From contig NC_135998.1 in assembly GCF_048128805.1 (NCBI RefSeq), positions 19,743,156-19,807,155 on the forward strand: DNA of 64,000 nt. The letters run 5' to 3'. The notes under the pieces are model-generated. The model saw only the letters and a list, made by a program, of their open reading frames with translations, searched no databases and was not told the DNA's origin. A program made the translations under genes and the position numbers. Origin of the DNA: Centroberyx gerrardi (taxonomy: Eukaryota > Chordata > Actinopteri > Beryciformes > Berycidae). Positions 55,513 to 64,000 of this stretch are shown here, one piece after another (within the stretch, counting starts at the first letter, position 1; every line of letters starts with the position of its first letter).

Positions 55513-58500
55513 TTAAACAATCTCTAGGAGCAAGATCAGCTTCTGCACTGGTCGTTCGACAATGGACGGCTTGCCAGAACGCTGTCCCTCCTTTCCCATC
55601 TTCTGGTCTCCGATGCGAATCTTTACTCTTCTCACAAGTCCATCTTTATCAGTCACTGTCTCTACAACTTTGGCCAACTTCCACTCGTTCCGAGGCAGAT
55701 CATCCGCCTTCTCCATGACAATGTCGCCGACTTTGAGGTTTCTTCTTGGAGTATGCCAGCGTTGTCTGGTGGCAATATTAAAGAGGTACTCTCTTCTCCA
55801 ACGACTCCAGAATTGCTCTGCAAGATACTGAACATGACGCCACCTCTTACGAGCATACATGTCTTCTCTGATGAATCTGCCAGGAGGTGGTAAGGCTACG
55901 ATGGGTTTCATGGTGAGCAGGTGATTGGGCGTTAATGGCTCTGGACTATCTGGATCACTCAGGTTGTCAACTGTCAGCGGACGACTGTTCACAATAGCCA
56001 TAGCCTCGTAGAAGAATGTCCGCAGAGAGGCGTCGTCCAGCCTGCCTGATGAGAGTGAAAGAGTAGAACGAAGAACATTCCTCACCGTTCTGATTTGTCT
56101 CTCCCATACACCTCCCGCATGGCTTGAATGGGGAGCGTTCATGCTGAAGTCACACTGCTTCTCAGCCAAAAATGTGGTCAGACGATTAGCATCCACTTGC
56201 TTAAGAGCTTCATTTAGTTCATTTTTAGCTCCAACGAAATTAGTTCCTTGATCACATCTTATGTGACGTACTGCTCCTCTTATGGCAATGAAACAACGAA
56301 GGCCATTAATGAAGGCGTCTGTTGACATGTCATCCAACATTTCAATGTGGATGGCTCGACAGCAAAGGCATGTGAAAAGGAGACCGTATCGCTTTTGCAC
56401 TTTGCGTCCTTGCTTGGTGAGAAACGGACCGAAACAGTCCATTCCACAATAGGTGAATGGTGGTGATGGATCTACACGCTCTGACGGCAGATCTGCCATC
56501 CGCTGTTCTTCTGTGAATCTCCTGAGTTTCCGACATGTAACGCATTGATGCAGATGTGCTGCCACAGCTCTGTTGATTCCTGGAATCCAATATCCATTTG
56601 ATCTGATCTCATTAATGGTCAGGCCTTTTCCTTGATGTCGAACCTTCTCATGATAATGAGCGATTATTGTCCTGGTAATGGGATGATCCTTTGGTATAAT
56701 CACTGGATGCTTCAGTGAAGTAGGGAGAGATGCATTTTTCAGTCTTCCTCCCACCTTGAGGAGTCCATCTTGATCAAGAAAGGCATCCATCTGATACAGT
56801 TTACTCTGAGAAGAAAGTTGAACTACCTTACCGAGCAACTTTATCTCTTCCGGATACACTTGTCTTTGTAAGTCTTTTATGATGATGCACCGTGCATCCT
56901 CTCGTTCCTGTACAGTGCTGTGATTTGTTGACTTATCTCTCCTGGCACGACGGATGAGACGAGCGACAGCTTGAGTTGCTTTCAACCATGAAGAAAACCT
57001 TGACAAGCGATCTGAGAGACTCACTTGCTCCAATGTCTGTGTATTTAGTGTCTGAATCCTTTTGACTTCAGGATCTCCAATCTGTATTTCTGCAATAACA
57101 TCCATAGTTGGAGGTATATCCTTCTCCCATAAGAACTGAGGTCCTGTGAACCAGCTTGATGTGAGAATCTCACTTGCGCTTGAACCTCTAGAGGCAAGGT
57201 CTGCAGGGTTATTGTTAGTAGAGACGTATCTCCACTGCTGAGGAGCTGTGCTGAGATGTATTTTCTGTATCCGGTTTGACACAAACGTGTGGAAACGACG
57301 TGCCTCGTTGTTGATGTACCCCAAAACTACTTTGGAGTCAGTCCAGAAGTATTCGTCAATATTTGCCAAACCAAGCTCCTCCTTTAGGGTATTGCTTGCT
57401 GCGACTGACACAACAGCAGCAGTCAACTCTAGCCTGGGGATAGTCATGACCTTAATCGGAGCTACTCTGGACTTTCCCATAACCAGAGCACAATGAACAC
57501 TTCCATCTTCATTCACATGTCTCAAGTACGAACACTGGCCATAACCATATGTGCTTGCATCAGAGAAGTGGTGTAGCTCTTTTCTCAAGACTTGTCCAAA
57601 GCCAGCGGGCACATAGCAGCGTGGGATGGTGATTTTCTCTACATTTGCAAGATCGTTCTTCCAACGTTCCCACACTGGTCGCAATTCACTGGGAAGGGGG
57701 TCATCCCAGCCTGTGCCGTGCCTACACATTTCCTGAAGCACCTTTTTCCCAATGAGCAGGAAAGGGGCAACAAACCCCAGTGGGTCATAAAGGGAGGCAA
57801 CTGTGGATAGTATGCCACGTCGTGTTGCTGGCTGGTCTTTCAGGCAGACACGAAATCTGAAAGTGTCAGATTCAATGTGCCAATGGATTCCTAAGGCTCT
57901 CTCCAAAGTTGAATCATTAAAGGCCAGGTCAGGAGCCTTCCCTTCAGCAGCACGCTCAGATGGCGGTATACTCTCCAGCACTGATCTGTTGTTACACACA
58001 AACTTGTGTAGTCTCAGACCACCCATAGCACAGAGCTTCTGGACTTCCTTTGCAAGCTGAATAGCGTCATCCGCACTTGCTATGCTAGTAACACCGTCGT
58101 CAACATAGAAGTCTTTCATGATGAACTGTGAGCCAAGGGGAAACAGGCTCTCATTGTCCTTAGCAAGTTGCTTCAGTCCGTAGTTGGCGCATCCTGGTGA
58201 TGACGCTGCACCAAAGAGATGAACCTTCATGCGGAATTCCTGTGGTTCTGCACTAAAGTCGCCATCTTTCCACCAGAGGAAACGTAGATAGTCTCTGTCA
58301 GCTTCATACACATGGAACTGATGAAACATCTTCTCAATGTCACACATTAGTGCGATATGGTGCTGTCTAAATCTGATGAGAACACCGGTTAGATTATTCA
58401 GCAGGTCTGGGCCTGACAGAAGATGGTCATTCAGGCTAGTTCCCCTGTACTTAGCGGAGCAATCAAAAACCACACGGAGTTTCTCAGGTTTTTTGGAGTG

Positions 58501-61410
58501 GTAGACTCCGTGGTGGGGAATATACCATTTCTCTCCTTCCTTCCCCTGATCGTGAACTTCCTCTGCATCACCCTTTTTAATGACCTCATTCATAAACTTC
58601 ACATAGTGTTCCTTGTACTTATCATCTTTCAGCAGCTTTCTTTTTAGATGACTGAGCCGGACAATGGCTAGTTGCTTATTGTCAGGGAGGTAGGGTCTCT
58701 CTTTAAAGGGGAGTGGCATCTCATAGTGGCCATGAGTGTTCCTCTGAATTCCTACCTTTAACATATTCAGGAAGAGGATGTCATCCTGAGACACAGTCTT
58801 GCCATCTTTACTGGCGTCCTTAAAGTCAGACTCAAGAACCCTAATTGCATCAGCTGGAGTCACTGGAGGAAGCTCTTTGACAGCAACTCTGTGGCACATA
58901 TTGGTGATGCTTGGTGAGTCATGGTGTGGTGATGAACAACCCACAATACTCCATCCTAGATCCGTGCGAACCGCATAGGGTTCACTATCTCCTCCCAGGA
59001 TTACTTGCCGTGGTGCCAGTACCCTTGAGCAATTGTAGCCTATTAAAAGACCAACGTCACACTCTAGCTGTGGTGGGATTTCATCTGCTATTGTGGTGAG
59101 ATGATTCCAGTGCCTTGCCGTTTCACAGGTAGGAATGTGTGTTCGATTCACTGGTATGCAATCCTTGGTGTAGGCAGGAGGGAGATTAATGAGGATTGTG
59201 GAGTTGTAACCTCTCACTCTGAGACCTGAAACCCTTTGACTGTGCATTAATGTATCCTTTCCAATCATCGTAGTTAGCTTCAGCCTTACAGGATGTGTCT
59301 TGGTTTGTAAGCTATTGCTAACTTCCTGGTCAATGAAGACTGTATCACTTTGAGTGTCCAGCAGAGCATAAACAAGCCTTTCCATACCTGGATTGCTGAT
59401 AGAGGAAACCCACACTGGTACAATCATTGAGGTGCTAGCAGATGGTTCCTCAGTCTCCACACTGAGAGACAATGTGGTTGCTGCTTCATCTGTGCTGCTC
59501 CGATTTGAGACTGACATGGTTTTGGCTTTAGTGTAGCTATCGTCATGGAGAAACGTAGGATGTCTTCCTTTACAGCTGTCACATGAGTGTCGGTGACGGC
59601 AGTCTTTTGCATTATGGCCTGGCTTCAGGCAACCATAGCAGAGTTTCTTTTCTTTCACATATTTTCGTCGTTCATCCAGAGATTTCCTTTTGAACTCAGG
59701 ACAGCAATGCAGTCGATGTTTGCTGTCTTGACAGAGCATACATGATGGCTTTGAATCCGTTTTTAACTGCCCTTGAGTTTCAGTCTCTGTAACTGTCTGT
59801 GTATGGAGAACACTGGATTTAGGCTTCCTTTCTCTCAGATAACGTTTCTCTGAGTTAGACTCTGATGAGTGGAGAGCATGGAACGAAGTTATAGGATTAC
59901 AGGCAATCTCTGCTTCCATTAACATGAAGGCGACAAAATCCTGGAAGTTAGGAAACTCCTGCCTGTCTTTCATGACTTGAGTGACTTTTCGGTTCCACCG
60001 TGATGCTGCCCAGTCAGGTAGCTTTTGAACCAGTTTCTGATTTTCTTCACAGTCATTCAAAATGTCAAGACCTTTAACATGAGGCATGGCTTCATGACAT
60101 GAGCGTAGGAAATCAGCAAATGTCCTGAGTCCTTCAGCATCCTTTGGCTGGATCTTTGGCCAGTTTGCCAGTTTTTCTCTAAATGCTCTCTGTATAATGA
60201 AGGGCTGACCGTACCTTTGGTCGAGACGGTTCCATGCATCTTTATAGGCTTCATCATCATTTCTATAAAAGATGCCATCAAGTGTCTTTCGAGCTGGACC
60301 TCCTACATATTTTCTCAAATAATGCAATTTGTCAGCTGAAGAAATGTTCTTTTTGTCTATGAGAGATATGAATGAAGCCCTCCACTCAATGAACTGGATC
60401 GGGTCACCAGCAAATACAGATGGTTCTGGCATCGGGAGCCTGTTCAGAGTTATGCTATCTTGGACTGCTTGAGCCAGATAAGTCACATCTGCCCGTGGAG
60501 GTGATGCTGTCACTGTGACATTAGTGGGCTGCTGGATGAGAGCTGAAGACACAGGTTGCTGTGGAGACACATGCTGTTGTTCCCTAGTGTTGTAATCAGC
60601 AGAATAGACACTAGCTTCCTGCATTACTTCCTGGTTATAGGTTACAAATCTAGCTCGTGCAGCTCTTATATCCTTTTCTGCCTTTAGTCTTTCCAACTCA
60701 CGTTTCTGAGCTTCGAGTTCTCTCCTCTGCTGTTCCTCTAGGAGTTGAATCCTTTCCTTTTGTCTTTCCTCCTCCAATAACACTTCATACTCTGCTTCCT
60801 TTGCTGCTAACTCTGCTGCAGCGTCTGCCCTTTTAGCTGCTACGATGGAGCTCACAGAGTGTTGGCTGAAATTGTTACTGGAGTGTCGACTTGAAGGTGA
60901 GGCTGTGGATCCGTAGATGGAGCGAGCATAATCTCTTTTAAGCAGCTCACGAAGACGTTGCTTTACTGCTTCACTATCAAAATCTCCATCAATGCCTGCT
61001 ATCCTTTCATAAGCAATCCTAACAATGTCCTTTGTCACTGCCTCACAGGCATCAATACGACGTCTTGTCTCACTGGATGGAGTGAAGTGATCTCTAATTG
61101 TCACATAGATGTTAGTAACATCGTCCTTTCCTTTCTCTAGTGTGTCTATAAGAGCTGCAATCTGGCTCTCAGGAATGTCCAACTTTAGCTGCTCTCTAGC
61201 CTTACGTGCCTGGATCTTCCATTGTTCATAAAGGTGAATGAGCCTTTTCTCCTTTTTGTGAGCCTCCTCTCTCTGAAATGCAAGCATCTTCTCCGTGGGA
61301 TTCCGCAGGCGACCAGAGCGGCGAAGTTCCTCCTCTTCGCTGTCCTTACAGGCATCCATTTTCTGGTCTGAGTCTCTACCGTCGAGATGTACGTTTCCCG
61401 ATGCTTCCAT
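55513..61410 (-). CDS. BEL/Pao gag-pol polyprotein, 1965 residues
   Basis: One open frame from ATG 61410-61408 to TAA 55515-55513. A GTG six codons upstream also extends the frame, but the ATG is preferred. Order of parts, residues approximate: charged coiled-coil region 190-255; gag-like segment about 330-500; Cys/His region and zinc knuckle CYGCLKPGHNAKDC (591-604); aspartic protease with DTQS in place of DTG/DSG (685-688); reverse transcriptase with Asp near 1024 and YVDD (1102-1105); RNase H with acidic residues near 1284, 1328 and 1358; integrase with a His/Cys zinc region ending CVTC (1623-1626) and DDE residues near 1658, 1720 and 1770; and a C-terminal DUF5641-like domain (WRHVQYLAEQFWSRWRREYL). 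It would copy the element through RNA and insert the cDNA. All catalytic motifs look intact and there is no env. No frameshift separates gag from pol, as in many BEL elements. Confidence 0.95.
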   Translation of the reverse strand: MEASGNVHLDGRDSDQKMDACKDSEEEELRRSGRLRNPTEKMLAFQREEAHKKEKRLIHLYEQWKIQARKAREQLKLDIPESQIAALIDTLEKGKDDVTNIYVTIRDHFTPSSETRRRIDACEAVTKDIVRIAYERIAGIDGDFDSEAVKQRLRELLKRDYARSIYGSTASPSSRHSSNNFSQHSVSSIVAAKRADAAAELAAKEAEYEVLLEEERQKERIQLLEEQQRRELEAQKRELERLKAEKDIRAARARFVTYNQEVMQEASVYSADYNTREQQHVSPQQPVSSALIQQPTNVTVTASPPRADVTYLAQAVQDSITLNRLPMPEPSVFAGDPIQFIEWRASFISLIDKKNISSADKLHYLRKYVGGPARKTLDGIFYRNDDEAYKDAWNRLDQRYGQPFIIQRAFREKLANWPKIQPKDAEGLRTFADFLRSCHEAMPHVKGLDILNDCEENQKLVQKLPDWAASRWNRKVTQVMKDRQEFPNFQDFVAFMLMEAEIACNPITSFHALHSSESNSEKRYLRERKPKSSVLHTQTVTETETQGQLKTDSKPSCMLCQDSKHRLHCCPEFKRKSLDERRKYVKEKKLCYGCLKPGHNAKDCRHRHSCDSCKGRHPTFLHDDSYTKAKTMSVSNRSSTDEAATTLSLSVETEEPSASTSMIVPVWVSSISNPGMERLVYALLDTQSDTVFIDQEVSNSLQTKTHPVRLKLTTMIGKDTLMHSQRVSGLRVRGYNSTILINLPPAYTKDCIPVNRTHIPTCETARHWNHLTTIADEIPPQLECDVGLLIGYNCSRVLAPRQVILGGDSEPYAVRTDLGWSIVGCSSPHHDSPSITNMCHRVAVKELPPVTPADAIRVLESDFKDASKDGKTVSQDDILFLNMLKVGIQRNTHGHYEMPLPFKERPYLPDNKQLAIVRLSHLKRKLLKDDKYKEHYVKFMNEVIKKGDAEEVHDQGKEGEKWYIPHHGVYHSKKPEKLRVVFDCSAKYRGTSLNDHLLSGPDLLNNLTGVLIRFRQHHIALMCDIEKMFHQFHVYEADRDYLRFLWWKDGDFSAEPQEFRMKVHLFGAASSPGCANYGLKQLAKDNESLFPLGSQFIMKDFYVDDGVTSIASADDAIQLAKEVQKLCAMGGLRLHKFVCNNRSVLESIPPSERAAEGKAPDLAFNDSTLERALGIHWHIESDTFRFRVCLKDQPATRRGILSTVASLYDPLGFVAPFLLIGKKVLQEMCRHGTGWDDPLPSELRPVWERWKNDLANVEKITIPRCYVPAGFGQVLRKELHHFSDASTYGYGQCSYLRHVNEDGSVHCALVMGKSRVAPIKVMTIPRLELTAAVVSVAASNTLKEELGLANIDEYFWTDSKVVLGYINNEARRFHTFVSNRIQKIHLSTAPQQWRYVSTNNNPADLASRGSSASEILTSSWFTGPQFLWEKDIPPTMDVIAEIQIGDPEVKRIQTLNTQTLEQVSLSDRLSRFSSWLKATQAVARLIRRARRDKSTNHSTVQEREDARCIIIKDLQRQVYPEEIKLLGKVVQLSSQSKLYQMDAFLDQDGLLKVGGRLKNASLPTSLKHPVIIPKDHPITRTIIAHYHEKVRHQGKGLTINEIRSNGYWIPGINRAVAAHLHQCVTCRKLRRFTEEQRMADLPSERVDPSPPFTYCGMDCFGPFLTKQGRKVQKRYGLLFTCLCCRAIHIEMLDDMSTDAFINGLRCFIAIRGAVRHIRCDQGTNFVGAKNELNEALKQVDANRLTTFLAEKQCDFSMNAPHSSHAGGVWERQIRTVRNVLRSTLSLSSGRLDDASLRTFFYEAMAIVNSRPLTVDNLSDPDSPEPLTPNHLLTMKPIVALPPPGRFIREDMYARKRWRHVQYLAEQFWSRWRREYLFNIATRQRWHTPRRNLKVGDIVMEKADDLPRNEWKLAKVVETVTDKDGLVRRVKIRIGDQKMGKEGQRSGKPSIVERPVQKLILLLEIV

Positions 61411-61509
61411 TTTGTGAGTGGGTGCCACAACCTTAGACCATCACATCGAGTCCCTCTGCAGTCATCCTTGGACAGGAGCGTGGTGGGACTGATGAGGTAA
61501 AGCTCTTAC

Positions 61510-62419
61510 TGTAGCATCCCCGGCTGAATGATGGTCTAACTCTTAAACTGATGGTTCACAAGGTGTTTATTTTTGAGCAAATAGACGACACTGTAGCTCC
61601 ATGAAAACCGTGAACACCCCTTGAACACACCGTAAGAGCTACAAAAGGAAACAAAAATAAAAGCATTACCATCTTTTCACATTCTGATGATAAGCTTATT
61701 GCACTATAGCCTTACAATATTCAACAAAACGAAAATCATGTATTATTAACCTCTGACTGAAAATAAATCAGTTTATATTCCAATCATGAAATATCACCTT
61801 TTTAACCTGTTAGCTTAGTGACAACCTCTGATAGAGTGCTATAGGTAAGCATATTTAACTTAAAATGAAATATTAACAGTCATAACAGTCATTTTTATGT
61901 TACATATGCAGCTTTAACCTTATATATTGCAGTTACTGCAAAACACACAAATGCTGCATTTCTTTATACTAGCAAGCAAACTCTACCGAGATAAATGCCC
62001 TTTAAGACCGACAGCATTGCCTTGAATTGAGCTAATATAGCAGCCTTGCTAGCCTAAACGCACTAGCATAAAACTCGGCAAAACTATAAAAAAGCACCAC
62101 AACATGACTAAACATTAAACACCACATGAAACGAAACGATGACAAACCTTGTGCCCTTATCAGCCTGGTGCTAAACAAACAAAATAGCCAGCATTTTCTA
62201 ATGTTAGGCAGACACCGTGCCATGCGGACACACTTGACGATCTACTATACAGATTTCTCCGTTTTCCGTAAAGACTCCTTCAAAATAAAAGCCCCAACCT
62301 TAATATCTAAAATAACGGGCCAAATAATAACCTAACCTTAAGAAAATACTTACAAGATGAATAAACATGAAAAACAACAAATTCTTGAAGTATGCTGGGC
62401 ATACTAAAGGTCATTTACA
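61510..62419 (-). repeat. 5' LTR of the BEL/Pao element
   Basis: This is the 5' LTR in element orientation and should carry the element promoter and RNA start. It is followed on the minus strand by about 100 bases of leader before the gag-pol ATG. No TGG-type primer-binding site directly abuts it: the leader begins GTAAGAGCTTTACC. Confidence 0.95.
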
Positions 62420-64000
62420 ATATCTATTCTTTTATAGTTTATTTTGAGCTGTCTGTACTGTTCTTTTGGTACAGCGTTCCCTCTCCTTTTTCCTCAGTGG
62501 GTTATAAGGAGACTCTTTCTGCTATAACAAAACAGTTAGCACTTTACAAGAGGGGGAATTGCAATTCTCTTGCCATTTTGCAGAATTTATCAATGGACAG
62601 GATATGATGTTATCCCTTCGGCCATAATCCAAGGTGAGCATTCATGGAATCCTAGAAATTAAGGGTGGAGTCCATTGTGATTTCCGAATTCTTCTCCATA
62701 ACTCTTAACCTCATAACGCTTGATCCCTTAACCTCTAAATCAGGTAGCCCCTCCCCCTCCTCCCAGGATCCTATTGGTTTAGCCCGCTTCCTGTGAAGGA
62801 GACAGGCAGGCGGGTCGATCGATCGGACACAGAATCCACCGGTTTCCTGAACCTCACGCAGGGATTTATAGTGGAGCTGAGACAATCAGTGTAAGTGGCA
62901 CATACCAGAGGCTGGATGCAGGAAAAGTGATATCTTTTACAGGACCACCTGTTGAAGTTGGAAACGGTGGCAATCCTCTCAAGAGGATTAGAGTTAGTTA
63001 CATCACAGACATTTTTGGCAGCATATTAGCTAGCTGAATCAAAGAGAGAGATGGAAGCATGCTGTTAATAATTCTGCAAATGGGGTAATACAAATAGCTT
63101 GTGCTTTGAATAAAGATTATAGGGAAGTATTTTTTTCTTTTTTTACATTTAGAGGTTTCTCAGTGAGAGAGACTTTTCCTGGACACATTTTGCTGTGAGT
63201 ATATGGGGCTGGCCTGTTTCCTCTGGTATCTGAAAACACTGCAAATGGCAAAACCAAGATGACTTTATCTCATGTTAGGTCTCAGTAGGAAGTGACATAC
63301 TCTGTTCCGGTATAGAGAGGTATCTGTGTTAAGAATCTGTCGCTTGTAAACCATCTCCGGTGTCAGTTAGTAGACTCACAGGAGGGGCTGTCATATAAAA
63401 CAGCCGTGGCCGGTTTCCAAGGCGCACTACGATAAATCTTAGTTCCACCACAACTCAAGACTTTAGTGCCAAGATGTTGGAGGAAAATCCAAATTGGAGT
63501 TATCTGTGAGGCCCAGATGAGAGCGACAGAGGGGGTCTGAATCAATTATGAACATTGTATCGGAAGACAGATTGTGCTTGACTAGAAATAACAGAGAAAT
63601 GATGAGGGTGTTTTAGAAATGAGAAGTTGGAGGCTTAGTATCATTTTATTTGACTAGGTTTTCACATCTATATATCCTCGATTCACAAGTTCAGACCATC
63701 AAACAATTAATATCATCTATAACTTATTACTTAGAAATGAATAATGCAATCAACCTGCACGCATTCTATGTCACATGCACTTTAGCCTGAATCACTGCGT
63801 AGCTCTCGCCTGTGCTATAGCACGAGGCTGATGCTCAGGCTGTGTGTGTCCCACAAAACACATGGGACTTCAAATCCTCCCTTGGATCCTGAAGGAAAAT
63901 AGAACCACTTATGTTAATCTGCCTGGCCATGAAAGTCTCTGCCACACCACATTTAGTATGCATGGAGTATGAGAGAGTACGATAGAGGCGAGCTCTTTGT
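62420..64000. other. Right flank, no gene supported
   Basis: Begins with the right ATATC duplication (62420-62424). About 62740-62891 is promoter-like on the plus strand: a CCCTCCCCCTCCTCCC stretch, an inverted CCAAT (ATTGG), GATCGATCGATC, a TTTATA word, and a donor-like GTAAGT after CAATCAGT. No coding exon follows within the window, so this is only a candidate first exon of a gene beyond the right edge. Confidence 0.3.

Larger units (their letters stand above)
54438..62419 (-). mobile_element. Full-length BEL/Pao LTR retrotransposon
   Basis: A 7,982-bp element with two 910-bp LTRs (54438-55347 and 61510-62419), both beginning TG and ending CA, flanked by ATATC duplications. It encodes a single gag-pol frame on the minus strand. 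The LTRs show no difference by eye at a constant offset of 7,072 bases, and the frame has no stop or frameshift. Both point to a recent insertion that may still be competent. It sits about 0.57 kb upstream of the presumed prag1 first exon and is transcribed in the same direction. Confidence 0.96.

Overview
The window reads as a teleost fish chromosome. It carries intron-rich vertebrate genes with consensus GT/AG junctions, many CA, TG and poly-C tracts, several fish-type MITEs, LINE and Ty3/gypsy relics, and one complete BEL/Pao LTR retrotransposon, a group found in fish but absent from mammals. No bacterial or viral gene layout is present.

Layout, left to right. (1) 1-9.66 kb, plus strand: the last 14 coding exons and the 3' UTR of prrc2b, whose 5' part lies outside the window. 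(2) 11.07-16.19 kb, plus strand: a small four-exon gene for a 135-residue coiled-coil protein that I do not recognise, with a perfect CRE palindrome at its presumed promoter. (3) 18.17-25.83 kb, plus strand: complete edf1 (MBF1), five exons and 148 residues. Its 4.9-kb intron 3 is full of transposon debris: a LINE endonuclease relic, two inverted-repeat elements and a tRNA-derived SINE. (4) 25.83-33.2 kb: intergenic, with LINE and Ty3/gypsy relics. (5) 33.2-53.9 kb, minus strand: complete prag1 (pragmin/SGK223), five coding exons and 1364 residues, plus a probable non-coding first exon near 53.6-53.87 kb. (6) 54.44-62.42 kb, minus strand: a 7,982-bp BEL/Pao element with two 910-bp LTRs that look identical, an ATATC target-site duplication and one uninterrupted gag-pol frame of 1,965 codons. 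(7) 62.42-64.0 kb: a flank with a weak promoter-like patch and no gene I can support.

The genes are unrelated housekeeping or signalling genes and do not form a pathway. prrc2b and edf1 are both on human 9q34, so the left half probably preserves ancestral linkage. The most notable items are the intact, apparently very young BEL/Pao insertion about 0.57 kb upstream of the presumed prag1 first exon in the same orientation, and the unrecognised coiled-coil gene between prrc2b and edf1. I found nothing that amounts to a new multi-gene biological system. Exon boundaries were placed by reading frame, splice consensus and remembered family similarity; no alignment or transcript data were available.
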